Assembly: GCA_049513455.1 (NCBI GenBank)
Contig: JBEKWB010000033.1
Span: 1 to 42,846 of the forward strand
DNA from: Bog-473 sp049513455
Lineage (GTDB): Bacteria; Actinomycetota; Acidimicrobiia; Acidimicrobiales; RAAP-2
Reading direction: 5' to 3'
DNA: 42,846 bases
The translations under genes and the position numbers were made by a program. The notes beneath the pieces are model-generated. The model had not been told where the DNA came from. It worked only from the letters and a program-made list of their open reading frames with translations, and made no database searches. Positions 23,891 through 32,225 of the stretch are shown here, piece after piece (position 1 is the first letter of the stretch; every line of letters starts with the position of its first letter).

Positions 23891-25084
23891 ATGACGGCGA
23901 CTGACGCTCGACCGATCGATCTGTTGGACCCCTATCTGTACTCCGGGGACCCATGGCCGGTGTACCGCTGGCTGCGCAATGAGGCTCCGGCGTACCGCGA
24001 CGTCAATGGGATCGTCGGCGTGTCCCGCCATGCCGACGTGAGCGAGGTCGAAAGGAACACCGAGTTGTACAGCTCGGCGTCCGGGTCGCGTCCGTTCATC
24101 CAGATGAGCGAGTCGATGATCAACAAGGACGATCCGTTCCACGCCCAGCAGCGCAAGCTCGTCTCGTCGCGTTTCCGGTTGGCCGCGTTGGCCCGCCACG
24201 AGGATCACGTCCGGCGCGTGGTGACGGAGCTCATTGACGCCGTGGCGCCCACCGGTCGCGCCGAGGTGGTCGCCGACCTGGCCGCGCCGCTCCCGGCCAT
24301 CATGATCACCGATCTCATGGGCTATGACCGTACGGTGTGGCCGCAGGTCAAGTGGTGGTCCGAGGCGACGATGGCGCAAGCCGGGTACCTGGACGGTGAC
24401 GAGCGCCGACCGCGGGGTTCCGAGGAGGCGTCGGCGGACTTCGCCGCCGAAACCATGAAGTTGATGGAGGCCCGTCGCGCCGAGCCTCGCGACGACTTGA
24501 TGTCGGTGTGGGTCCAGGCCAGCCTCGACGGGGTCCCCCTGCCGATCGAGGAGATCTTCAACGAGGCGCTCCTGCTCATCGATGGCGGTGCCGAGACGAC
24601 CCGGTCGACTATCGGTCAGACGGTGGTGGCGCTTTCGGAGCATCCGGAGCAACGGGAGCGGATCATCAGGGATCCCAGCGTGCTGCGGACGACCGCCGTC
24701 GACGAGTTCGTCCGGTGGTCCAGTCCAATACTCAACATGCGCCGCACGGTGACGGCGGAGCACGAGCTCCACGGCCAGCACCTGCGGGAAGGGGACGAGG
24801 TTCTCCTCATGTACGCGGCGGCCAACCGCGACGAGCGCGCCTTCGATCGCCCGGACGAGTTCGACGTGCTCCGGAATCACAACCATCACGTGGCGTTCGG
24901 CTTCGGGCCCCACCGCTGCCTGGGGGCCAACCTCGCCCTTCTCGAGCTCCGGGTGCTGTTCGAAGAGCTTCTTCGTCGCCTGCCGGACTTCCGGCTGGCC
25001 CCGGGACACCGGCTGGAGTTCGTCCCGGGCTTCTTCACCCGGACCTACCGGGAGGTCCATATCGATTTCACGCCTGAACCTTGA
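23891..25084 (+). CDS. cytochrome P450
   Basis: 397-residue soluble P450. The heme loop is FGFGPHRCLGANLA with ligand Cys343, the ExxR is EFVR in VDEFVRWSSP, and the I-helix is LLIDGGAETTRSTIG, with the acid-alcohol pair needed for oxygen activation. The ending FVPGFFTRTYREVHIDF recalls actinobacterial P450s that hydroxylate steroid or terpenoid side chains, but no subfamily can be fixed by eye. AGGAGGGG at the edge of an inverted repeat is its ribosome binding site. The class III CoA transferase gene follows 16 bases later, so the pair is likely one operon: oxidation of a substrate, then CoA transfer. No ferredoxin partner is encoded in the window. Confidence 0.95.
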   Translation: MTATDARPIDLLDPYLYSGDPWPVYRWLRNEAPAYRDVNGIVGVSRHADVSEVERNTELYSSASGSRPFIQMSESMINKDDPFHAQQRKLVSSRFRLAALARHEDHVRRVVTELIDAVAPTGRAEVVADLAAPLPAIMITDLMGYDRTVWPQVKWWSEATMAQAGYLDGDERRPRGSEEASADFAAETMKLMEARRAEPRDDLMSVWVQASLDGVPLPIEEIFNEALLLIDGGAETTRSTIGQTVVALSEHPEQRERIIRDPSVLRTTAVDEFVRWSSPILNMRRTVTAEHELHGQHLREGDEVLLMYAAANRDERAFDRPDEFDVLRNHNHHVAFGFGPHRCLGANLALLELRVLFEELLRRLPDFRLAPGHRLEFVPGFFTRTYREVHIDFTPEP

Positions 25085-25100
25085 GACCCCCGGGAAACGG

Positions 25101-26345
25101 ATGGTGACGAAGGGGCAGGCAACGGGGCCGATGGCGGGCGTCCGTGTGGTCGAGCTCGGCGTGTGGATCGCTGGCCCCGCCGCCGGTGGGATCCTGTCCG
25201 ACTGGGGCGCGGACGTCGTCAAGATCGAGCCGCCCTCGGGGGACCCGGCGAGGTCGTTCCAGCGCATGCTCGGGGGAGACCTCCCGACCAACCCCGTGTT
25301 CGAGCTCGACAACCGGTCGAAGCGGAGCATCGTCGTCGACCTCGGTACCGACGAGGGCCGGGCCCTCGCACTCGAACTGGTGGACGCCGCGGACGTGTTC
25401 CTCACCAACATTCGGGTTTCCGCCCTCCGGCGGGCCGGCCTCGACCCCGAGACCCTGAGAGCGCGCAACCCCCGCCTGGTCTACGCCATCATCACCGGCT
25501 ACGGGCTCGAGGGCGCCGAGGCCGACCGGCCCGCCTACGACATCGCGGCCTACTGGGCCCGCTCGGGCCTGGCGGCGTCGCTGACTCCACCGGGTGGTCA
25601 ACTTCCCTTCCAACGCGGGGGGATGGGCGACCACACGGTCGGCATGACGGCGGCCGCCATGATCAGCGCGGCCCTCTTCGCCCGCGAACGGACCGGGGAG
25701 GGCGACCTCGTGTCCACCTCGCTGTTCAGGCAGGGTGCCTACACCATCGGTTTCGACGTGAACGTCGCCTTGATGTGGGGCCAGCAGATAAGGGTCGGGA
25801 CGCGTACGGAAATGGGCAACGTCGCCATCAACAACTATTCGGCCGGCGACGGTCGCCGCTTCTGGATCGTGGGGCTCGAGGGCCACCGGCACTGGCCACC
25901 ACTGGCACGCGCCGTCGGCCACCCCGAGTGGCTCGAGGACGAGCGGTTCGCCACACCGGCCGCCCGGTTCTCGAACGCGAGCGAACTCATCCGGCTTCTC
26001 GACGAGTCGTTCGCCACGAAGACCCTCGACGAGTGGGCCGCCGTCTTCGACGCGGACCCCGACTTCTTCTGGGCCCCGGTCCAATCGGTCGACGAGCTTC
26101 TGGGCGACCAGCAGTTCCACGCGGCGGGCGGGCTGGTCGATGTGCCCGCCGAGGACGGTTCCTGGACGATGCTGGCGACCCCGGCGGACTTCGACGTCCA
26201 CCCCGGCGTGCCCCGGTTCCGTGCCCCGCACCTGGGGGAACATACGCACGAAGTTCTCGCCGAGCTCGGAAAATCCGAAGAGGAGATCAGTGCACTCGCC
26301 GCTTCCGGGGCCACGGCGGCCGGCGGAAACGGACCGGCATCATGA
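25101..26345 (+). CDS. class III CoA transferase (CaiB/BaiF family)
   Basis: 414 residues. The N-terminal Rossmann-like part has VRVVELGVWIAGPAAGGILSDWGADVVKIE, the family hallmark, followed by NRSKRSIVVDL. The catalytic Asp, which forms the mixed anhydride with the acyl group, is Asp177 in GGMGDHTVG (Asp169 in oxalate formyl-CoA transferase). It moves CoA between carboxylic acids, or in some members acts as a racemase; the Asp in the GxGDH context favours transfer. Encoded directly after the P450 (16 bases), and 86 bases before the amidohydrolase operon, from which it is separated by a clear promoter. It likely activates the acid handled by the cluster or recycles CoA. Confidence 0.94.
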   Translation: MVTKGQATGPMAGVRVVELGVWIAGPAAGGILSDWGADVVKIEPPSGDPARSFQRMLGGDLPTNPVFELDNRSKRSIVVDLGTDEGRALALELVDAADVFLTNIRVSALRRAGLDPETLRARNPRLVYAIITGYGLEGAEADRPAYDIAAYWARSGLAASLTPPGGQLPFQRGGMGDHTVGMTAAAMISAALFARERTGEGDLVSTSLFRQGAYTIGFDVNVALMWGQQIRVGTRTEMGNVAINNYSAGDGRRFWIVGLEGHRHWPPLARAVGHPEWLEDERFATPAARFSNASELIRLLDESFATKTLDEWAAVFDADPDFFWAPVQSVDELLGDQQFHAAGGLVDVPAEDGSWTMLATPADFDVHPGVPRFRAPHLGEHTHEVLAELGKSEEEISALAASGATAAGGNGPAS

Positions 26346-26366
26346 CCTCGAGCCGGGTCCCCCGTG

Positions 26367-26395
26367 TTGACGCAACTAGATCCCCGTTCTAGTGT
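26367..26395 (+). promoter_or_regulatory. promoter with embedded operator upstream of first amidohydrolase operon
   Basis: TTGACG (26367-26372), 17 bases, then TAGTGT (26390-26395) gives a good -35/-10 pair 36 bases upstream of ATG 26432. Between and overlapping them is the inverted repeat ACTAGA-N7-TCTAGT (26375-26393), with inner half-sites TAGATC and GTTCTA three bases apart. A repressor bound here would block RNA polymerase. A matching repeat precedes the second amidohydrolase pair. The AAC/GTT-like core recalls KstR operators (which have a 2-base spacer), and a KstR-like TetR gene ends this very operon. Confidence 0.7.
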
Positions 26396-26431
26396 CGCGG
26401 TCAGGAGTGGGCATGGTCCAGGAGGTCCCAA

Positions 26432-27625
26432 ATGACAGAGATTGACTTCGCCGCGTTCGATTCGGACAATCACTACTACGAGGCCCCGGACGCCTTCACC
26501 CGGCACCTGGAGCCGCAGTTCGCCAAGCGCGGCATGCAGTGGGCCCAGATCAACGGGAAGACGCGCCTGCTGGTCGGGGGCAGGATCAACCGGTTCATCC
26601 CCAACCCCACCTGGGATCCGGTGTCCAAGCCGGGCGCGCTCGACGAGTACTTCAGGGGTCGCAACCCCAAGGGGGCCGACACATCGGTCCTCTTCGGCGA
26701 GCTCGATCGTCTCGCCGACCATCCCGAGTACCAGAATCGTGACGCCCGCCTGCGTCTCATGGATTCCCAGAGGCTCGAGGGGGCGATCTTCCTCCCCACC
26801 CTCGGCGTCGGGATGGAACAGGCCCTCCTTGACGACACCCCCGCGCTCACCGCGGCCTTCCGGGCCTTCAACCGCTGGATCGAGGACGACTGGGGCTTTG
26901 CGTACAAGGAGCGGATCTTCGCGGCTCCGTACGTGACGCTGGTCGACCCGGTCAACGCCGTGTCCGAGCTGGCGTGGGCGCTCGAACACGACGCCCGTTT
27001 CCTTGTCATGGTCGGTGGCCCGGTCTTGGTCAACGGCAAGGGGACATCCCCGGCCGATCCCGTTTTCGATCCGTTCTGGTCTCTGGTGAACGAGTCGGGT
27101 GTCACCATCTGTTACCACGGCGGGAACAGTCACTACGCCACGTATCTCTCCGACTGGGGCGAGAACCCGGAGACCGAGGCTTTCCGCCAGAACCCCTTCC
27201 GGGCCTTGGCGTCGCCCAATCCGACGCAGGACACCTTTGCCAACCTTTTGGCCCACGGGCTGTTCGACCGGTTCCCAAACCTGCGTCTCGCCTGCATCGA
27301 AACCGGCGCCGAATGGGTGTTCCACCTGTTCGAGAAGTTGAAGAAGTCGTTCGGCCAGTCGCCGCACCTGTACCCCGAGGATCCCCGGGAGACGTTCAAG
27401 CGACACGTGTGGGTATCGCCCTACTACGAGGACGAACTGGGTGCGCTGCGGACCCTGCTGGGGGCGGACCACATCCTGATGGGCTCGGACTACCCACACG
27501 CCGAGGGCCTGGCCGATCCGGTCAGTTACATCAAGGATCTCAAGAACTTCGACTACCCCGACGCGGACTGTCGGCTCGTCATGCGGGACAACGGAATCGG
27601 CCTTTCGCAGCGCCGCCCGGCGTGA
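26432..27625 (+). CDS. amidohydrolase-2 family protein, long partner (module 1)
   Basis: 397-residue TIM-barrel protein of the amidohydrolase-2/ACMSD superfamily, whose members are metal-dependent hydrolases or non-oxidative decarboxylases. Metal-site residues can be placed: Asp12-x-His14 (SDNHYY), His229 (CYHGGN) and Asp353 (GSDYPHAEG). The position of the fourth residue, a His in decarboxylases, is Glu290 in CIETGAEW. AGGAGGT stands 5 bases before ATG 26432. It opens an operon with the short paralogue-type partner (31-base gap), acyl-CoA ligase, acyl-CoA dehydrogenase and TetR regulator. The same long-short order recurs at 33330-35471. Substrate unknown; decarboxylation or C-C hydrolysis of a ring-derived acid is a reasonable guess. 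Confidence 0.9.
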   Translation: MTEIDFAAFDSDNHYYEAPDAFTRHLEPQFAKRGMQWAQINGKTRLLVGGRINRFIPNPTWDPVSKPGALDEYFRGRNPKGADTSVLFGELDRLADHPEYQNRDARLRLMDSQRLEGAIFLPTLGVGMEQALLDDTPALTAAFRAFNRWIEDDWGFAYKERIFAAPYVTLVDPVNAVSELAWALEHDARFLVMVGGPVLVNGKGTSPADPVFDPFWSLVNESGVTICYHGGNSHYATYLSDWGENPETEAFRQNPFRALASPNPTQDTFANLLAHGLFDRFPNLRLACIETGAEWVFHLFEKLKKSFGQSPHLYPEDPRETFKRHVWVSPYYEDELGALRTLLGADHILMGSDYPHAEGLADPVSYIKDLKNFDYPDADCRLVMRDNGIGLSQRRPA

Positions 27626-27656
27626 CCGCGTCGCAACCGGCGAGAGGACTGAACTG

Positions 27657-28532
27657 ATGGCCATGCCGGCAGGCATCGGAGCCATCGACACCATGATCGG
27701 CTTCGCCTCGGGGGACATGAAGGAGACCTATGCCTTCATCACCCGGCAGACCAAGGACCGGCAGTCGAAAGAGGAGTTCGCCTTCCCGGCGGAGTACATG
27801 TTCAAGCAGGTGCCCGAGAAGGACATCGAGACGGACGACCCGATTTCGTACACGCTCAACGAAATGGACCGTTGGGGCGTCGAACGCGGTCTGGTCGGCG
27901 TCGGGAGCGAGGATGGGCTCGGGGACCTGGCCGTCAAGCGCCACCCTGATCGGTTCATTCCCTCGGCGGGCTGCGACCCCAATGCCGGCATGGACGGCAT
28001 CCGCAAGCTGACCGCGCTCTACGAGACCCACGGCATCCGGGCCGTGAGCGCCTTTCCCGCCGGCACCTTCCCGCAGGTGGCGATCAACGACAAGAAGATG
28101 TACCCCATTTACGCCAAGTGCGTGGAGCTGGGGATACCGATCTTCTGCACGGCCGGCGTGCCCGGGCCCCGATTGAAGTTCGCGGTCCAGCACGTCGAGC
28201 TGATCGACGAGGTCATGTACGACTTCCCCGAACTGGTCTTCGTCACCCGCCACGGCTGCGAGCCCTGGGCGGACCTGGCGGTCAAGCTGATGCTCAAGTG
28301 GCCGGGGTTGCACTTCTCGACCAGCGCGTTCGCCCCCCGGTACTACCCGAAGGCGGTCATCGATTTCGCCAACACGCGCGGCGCGGACAAGTTCATCTAC
28401 GCCGGGTACTTCCCCATGGGGCTCTCGCTCGAGCGCATCATGACCGAAATGGTGGACCTTCCCCTGCGCGACGAGGTATGGCCCAAGTTCTTGAGGGGCA
28501 ACGCTCTGCGGGTGCTGGGCTTGGACAAGTAG
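27657..28532 (+). CDS. amidohydrolase-2 family protein, short metal-site-degenerate partner (module 1)
   Basis: 291-residue amidohydrolase-2 type protein. Unlike the long partner, the metal positions look lost: the N-terminal D-x-H is Asp11-x-Met13 (AIDTMIGF), the strand that normally carries the middle His reads IPIFCTAGVPGP, and GSDYPH is replaced by YAGYFPMG (Tyr251 where Asp is expected). A His-Gly in TRHGCEPW (His199) is kept, exactly where the long partner has Glu-Thr-Gly. It shares EYMFKQVP, CEPW/AEPW and KLMLKWPGL with the protein at 34581, its clear paralogue. GAGAGGA precedes ATG 27657. A non-catalytic or active-site-completing subunit of a heteromer is suggested; that is inference. 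Confidence 0.85.
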   Translation: MAMPAGIGAIDTMIGFASGDMKETYAFITRQTKDRQSKEEFAFPAEYMFKQVPEKDIETDDPISYTLNEMDRWGVERGLVGVGSEDGLGDLAVKRHPDRFIPSAGCDPNAGMDGIRKLTALYETHGIRAVSAFPAGTFPQVAINDKKMYPIYAKCVELGIPIFCTAGVPGPRLKFAVQHVELIDEVMYDFPELVFVTRHGCEPWADLAVKLMLKWPGLHFSTSAFAPRYYPKAVIDFANTRGADKFIYAGYFPMGLSLERIMTEMVDLPLRDEVWPKFLRGNALRVLGLDK

Positions 28533-28562
28533 CAGGCATCATTTGATGGAGTGGAGCCACCG

Positions 28563-30269
28563 ATGACGTTGGTCTGGCCCGACGCCGGCCTTCCTGAGGA
28601 TGTCTGGCGTTCCCTCGTCGGTCCCGGGACCCCCTTCGAACTGGTCGAAGAGGAGGTGCTGGGCACCGTCATGGAGGTGTTCGCCAACCGCCCCCGGACC
28701 ATCGTCGAGATCCTGCGCGGCGGGGTGGAGCGCTTCGGCGGGCGTCCCTACACGGTGTTCCCCGAGCGCGAGTTCAGCTTCGAGTCCATCATCGGCCCGG
28801 TGGCAGCGGTGGCCCGGGGCCTCAGGGACAAGTACGGCATCGAGAAAGGTGACCGGGTCGGCATCTGCGCCGCTAATTGCGTCGAATGGGTGCTGACGTT
28901 CTGGGCGGTCACCGCGCTCGGCGGCGTGACCGTCGCGCTCAACGGCTGGTGGACCGGTCCGGAGATTGCCTATGCGCTCGAGCTGACCGAGCCCAAGGTG
29001 CTTCTCGGGGACCGCCGGCGTATGAGCCGGCTCGAGGGGGTGGACGTGGGGACGCTTCCGTGCGTCGTCTTCGAGGAGGAGTTCGAGGGAATCGAATCTT
29101 CCGGCGCCGGAGCGGCGCTACCCGACGTCGACATCGATGAGGACGATCCGTTCCTCATCCTGTTCACCAGCGGGACGACCGGTCGGCCCAAGGGGGCGAT
29201 GATCTCGCACCGGAGCAACATCCACTTCGGTATGGCCACCTACCTGCGCGCCGCCGAGTCCATGGCCAGGGCGGCGGCGGCGGCGGGAGAATCGGTTCCC
29301 GCGCCCGTTCCCCCGTGCTCCATTTCGGCCAGCCCGATGTTCCACGTGGCCGGGCTCAACTGCTCGCTGGTATTGGCGCCGATGAGCGGGCAGACCATCG
29401 TCTACCCGCCGGCGGGGAGATGGCAGGAGTCCGTCCAGCTCGAGCTCACCGAGAAGTACCGGGGCACGGTGTGGTCGCTCGTCCCGACGCAGCTGTGGCG
29501 CCTGCTCGAATGGCCCGGGTTGTTGGACTACGACCTGTCATCGCTCCGCAACGTCGGCGGCGGCAGTGCCGTATGGCCACCGGAGCTCCTGCGCAAGCTC
29601 GAGGAGACACTGCCCTGGGTCCGGCCGGGCCTCGGCCTCGGTTTCGGTATGACCGAGACCAACGGGTTGGGGACGTCGTTGAGCCGGGGGGACACCTACA
29701 CCCGTCCCGACTCGATCGGGCAGCCGGCGCCGACGGTCCAGGTCGAGATACGCGATCCCGGGACCCACCAGGTGCTCCCGCACGGCGAAGTGGGGGAGAT
29801 CGCCCTGCGCACCGCGGCCACGTTCCTCGGGTACTGGCGCAATCCCGAGGCGACGGCCCTGGCCCTCGACGCCGAGCGGTGGTACCACACCGGCGACTTC
29901 GGTCATGTCCGCGACGGCTTCGTCTACCTGGAAGGGCGCCGCCAGGACCTCATCATCCGGGGCGGCGAGAACATCTACCCGATCGAGATCGAGAACCGGC
30001 TCACTGAGCATCCCGGCCTCTTCGAGGTGGCGGTGGTGGGCGTCCCCCACCCCGCGCTCGGCCAGGAGGTCAAGGCGTACGTGGTCGAGAAGGTCCCCGG
30101 GTCGCTCACCGCAACCGACGTCGTGGAGTGGTGCGCCGTGACCCTGGCCCGGTTCAAAGTGCCGACGCACGTCGAGTTCGTGGCGGAGCTGCCTCACAAC
30201 GCGACCGGCAAGGTCCTCAAGCACCTCCTCGGCTCCGCCCAGGCCCCGAGCGATTTCGTACAGGAGTGA
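28563..30269 (+). CDS. acyl-CoA synthetase (AMP-forming ligase)
   Basis: 568-residue member of the adenylate-forming family. Core motifs in order: ILFTSGTTGRPKGAMISH (199-216, ATP phosphate loop), LGFGMTETNG (359-368), YHTGDFG (441-447), GRRQDLIIRGGENIYPIEIE (458-477, hinge and AMP contact) and NATGKVLK with catalytic Lys550. It activates a carboxylic acid with ATP and joins it to CoA; the chain or ring type cannot be read from sequence. ATG 28563 follows GGAG at a fair distance; GTG 28551 is possible. It lies 30 bases after the short amidohydrolase and 6 before an acyl-CoA dehydrogenase, so it is central to the operon and probably starts beta-oxidation of its substrate. Confidence 0.95.
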   Translation: MTLVWPDAGLPEDVWRSLVGPGTPFELVEEEVLGTVMEVFANRPRTIVEILRGGVERFGGRPYTVFPEREFSFESIIGPVAAVARGLRDKYGIEKGDRVGICAANCVEWVLTFWAVTALGGVTVALNGWWTGPEIAYALELTEPKVLLGDRRRMSRLEGVDVGTLPCVVFEEEFEGIESSGAGAALPDVDIDEDDPFLILFTSGTTGRPKGAMISHRSNIHFGMATYLRAAESMARAAAAAGESVPAPVPPCSISASPMFHVAGLNCSLVLAPMSGQTIVYPPAGRWQESVQLELTEKYRGTVWSLVPTQLWRLLEWPGLLDYDLSSLRNVGGGSAVWPPELLRKLEETLPWVRPGLGLGFGMTETNGLGTSLSRGDTYTRPDSIGQPAPTVQVEIRDPGTHQVLPHGEVGEIALRTAATFLGYWRNPEATALALDAERWYHTGDFGHVRDGFVYLEGRRQDLIIRGGENIYPIEIENRLTEHPGLFEVAVVGVPHPALGQEVKAYVVEKVPGSLTATDVVEWCAVTLARFKVPTHVEFVAELPHNATGKVLKHLLGSAQAPSDFVQE

Positions 30270-30275
30270 ACCAGC

Positions 30276-31517
30276 ATGGACTTCGATGAGAGCGCGGAAG
30301 ACGCGGCGTTCCGGGCCGAGGCCCACGCGTGGCTCAGCGCGCACGCCAAACTGAAGGACCCGGCCAAGAGCACTCCCATGTCGATGGGGGAGTCCGACCC
30401 GGAGGCCGAGCGCGAGCACGTCCGCCAGTCCAAGGCGTGGCAGCGCACCCTCTTCGACGGGGGCTGGGCCGGCATCACATGGCCCAAGGAGTACGGAGGG
30501 CGGGGTGGCACGCCCATAGAGGCGATCATCTTCGGTCAGGAGCAGGCCCGTTTCGACGTGCCGACCAGCGTCTTCGCGCAGGGGATCGGCATGGCGGGCC
30601 CGACCATCATGGCCCATGGGACCGACGCGCAGAAGGAGCGCTTTCTCGAGACGATGTTGCGGGGCGAGGAGGTCTGGTGCCAGCTCTTCAGCGAGCCCGG
30701 CGCCGGATCCGATCTGGCCTCGCTGGCCACCAGCGCCGTGCGCGACGGGGACGAGTTCGTCGTCAACGGGCAGAAGGTGTGGACCTCGTCCGCGCACTTC
30801 AGCGACTGGGGCATCCTCCTGGCCCGCACGGATGTCGACGCGCCGAAGCACCGGGGCATCACGTACTTCTTGTTGGACATGACCACGCCGGGCATCGATG
30901 TGCGGCCGTTGCGGCAGGCGACCGGCGCGGCCCATTTCAACGAGGTCTTCCTCACCGACGTGCGCATCCCGGTGGCCAACGTCGTGGGACCGGTCAACGG
31001 GGGATGGGGCGTCACCATGACGACCCTGACCAACGAACGAACCCTCATCGGCTCGGGGGTCGGGGTGGGGGATGTCTTCGGCGACGTCGTGCGCCTGGCG
31101 CGGGAGTACGGCCGCAGTGACGACCCCCTCGTCCGCCAGGATCTGGCGGCTCTCTACATCCGCCTGCAGCTGCTCAAGTACCTCGGATGGCGGATACAGA
31201 CCGCCATCTCCCGCAACCAACAGCCGGGGCCCGAGAGCTCGGTGCTCAAGCTGGGGCTGTCCCGGCATCTCAGCCTGACAGGGGATCTCGTCATGTCGTT
31301 GCAGGGACCACGGGCCACCCTCTTGGACTATGCCGACGCCCGGAGCGGCCCTTGGGGCTTGCAGTTCCTGTCGCAGTGGGCGTCCAAGCTGGGTGGGGGA
31401 ACAGAGCAGATCCAGCGCAACATCATCGCGGAGCGGGTGCTCGGAATGCCTCGTGACACTCCGGTGGACAAGGACATCCCCTTCCGTGAGTCCGCTTCGG
31501 TCCGCGTCAAGGGGTAG
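30276..31517 (+). CDS. acyl-CoA dehydrogenase
   Basis: 413-residue FAD enzyme introducing an alpha,beta double bond into an acyl-CoA. Seen are WCQLFSEPGAGSDLASLATSA (134-154), GQKVWTSSAHFSDW (165-178) and the C-terminal KLGGGTEQIQRNIIAERVLGMP. By position the catalytic base is Glu254 in TLTNERTLIG, as in isovaleryl-CoA dehydrogenase and the large subunits of mycobacterial FadE pairs. Unlike the pair at 17.8-20.0 kb there is no adjacent small subunit, so it is either homomeric or borrows one. The start follows the ligase stop by 6 bases with GGAG just upstream inside the ligase end. The TetR gene follows after 41 bases. Confidence 0.95.
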   Translation: MDFDESAEDAAFRAEAHAWLSAHAKLKDPAKSTPMSMGESDPEAEREHVRQSKAWQRTLFDGGWAGITWPKEYGGRGGTPIEAIIFGQEQARFDVPTSVFAQGIGMAGPTIMAHGTDAQKERFLETMLRGEEVWCQLFSEPGAGSDLASLATSAVRDGDEFVVNGQKVWTSSAHFSDWGILLARTDVDAPKHRGITYFLLDMTTPGIDVRPLRQATGAAHFNEVFLTDVRIPVANVVGPVNGGWGVTMTTLTNERTLIGSGVGVGDVFGDVVRLAREYGRSDDPLVRQDLAALYIRLQLLKYLGWRIQTAISRNQQPGPESSVLKLGLSRHLSLTGDLVMSLQGPRATLLDYADARSGPWGLQFLSQWASKLGGGTEQIQRNIIAERVLGMPRDTPVDKDIPFRESASVRVKG

Positions 31518-31558
31518 CTCGCTCCGAAGAGGTCTACCTAGATTGGAGGTCCGGTCTC

Positions 31559-32203
31559 ATGCGGCACGCCACTGCACCACCGCCTTCCCCCGAGTCGCTG
31601 ACGGCTTCCCAGTTCGCCCGCCGCGAGAGGATCGTCAAGGTTGCGCTGAACCTCCTGGTGAACGGGGACTACGAGAAGATCCAGATGAAGGACGTGGCTG
31701 AGGCCTCCGATGTCGCCCTGGGGACGGTCTACCGGTACTTCACCTCCAAGGAGCACCTGTTCGCCGCCGTGCAGCTCGAATGGGTGAAGAGCCTGCACCG
31801 TCAGATCCTGAGGCGGCCCCCGACGGGTCAGAGCAATCTGGAGCGACTCTCGCGGGTCCTTCACAAGTCCGTCCGCGCCTTCCAGCTCCAGCCTCAGTTC
31901 TACCGGGTCCTGCTCGTGCTCGAGGTGGCGAAGGATCCCTTCGCCAAGGAGCTCTTCGAGGTCATGTCCCGCGAGACCGAGGCCACCTATGGCGAGTCGC
32001 TTTCCGGCGTCGATCCGAAGACCGCCTCGGATCTGCTCCGGGTCGTCCTGGCGGTGCTGGGAGCGGAACTGAGATCGTGGGTGCTCGGGCGGCAGTCCAT
32101 CGACGAGGTCAAGCAGAACCTCGATGCGACCCTTTCACTCCTGCTCACCTACCGTGACCCGACGAGTGTGGATGCCGCAGCGGCGGAGCGGTTCGCGACC
32201 TGA
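31559..32203 (+). CDS. TetR-family regulator, KstR-like
   Basis: 214 residues. The N-terminal DNA-binding domain (about 20-68) reads RRERIVKVALNLLV...YEKIQMKDVAEASDVALGTVYRYFTSKEHLF; the recognition helix is DVALGTVYRYF (51-61). Wording of this region and of the C-terminal LGRQSIDEVKQNLDATLSLLL is close to KstR, the mycobacterial repressor of steroid catabolism, which binds CoA-thioester ligands. GGAGGT lies 8 bases before ATG 31559. As last gene of the operon opened at 26432 it would repress itself together with it, probably through the inverted repeat inside that operon's promoter and the related site before 33330. Ligand may be a CoA ester of the pathway; this is inference. Confidence 0.92.
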   Translation: MRHATAPPPSPESLTASQFARRERIVKVALNLLVNGDYEKIQMKDVAEASDVALGTVYRYFTSKEHLFAAVQLEWVKSLHRQILRRPPTGQSNLERLSRVLHKSVRAFQLQPQFYRVLLVLEVAKDPFAKELFEVMSRETEATYGESLSGVDPKTASDLLRVVLAVLGAELRSWVLGRQSIDEVKQNLDATLSLLLTYRDPTSVDAAAAERFAT

Positions 32204-32225
32204 CCCGGCGCGGCCGCAGGTCCGC

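Noticed and set aside
25835..27718. 627-codon minus-strand open frame across the CoA transferase and amidohydrolase genes
   Set aside because: Antisense to two clearly coding genes with good ribosome binding sites; composition is typical of a shadow frame.
31530..31545. CCTAGATT before the TetR gene as an operator or promoter
   Set aside because: No second half-site is found, and the gap to the upstream dehydrogenase gene is only 41 bases; read-through from the operon promoter is simpler.
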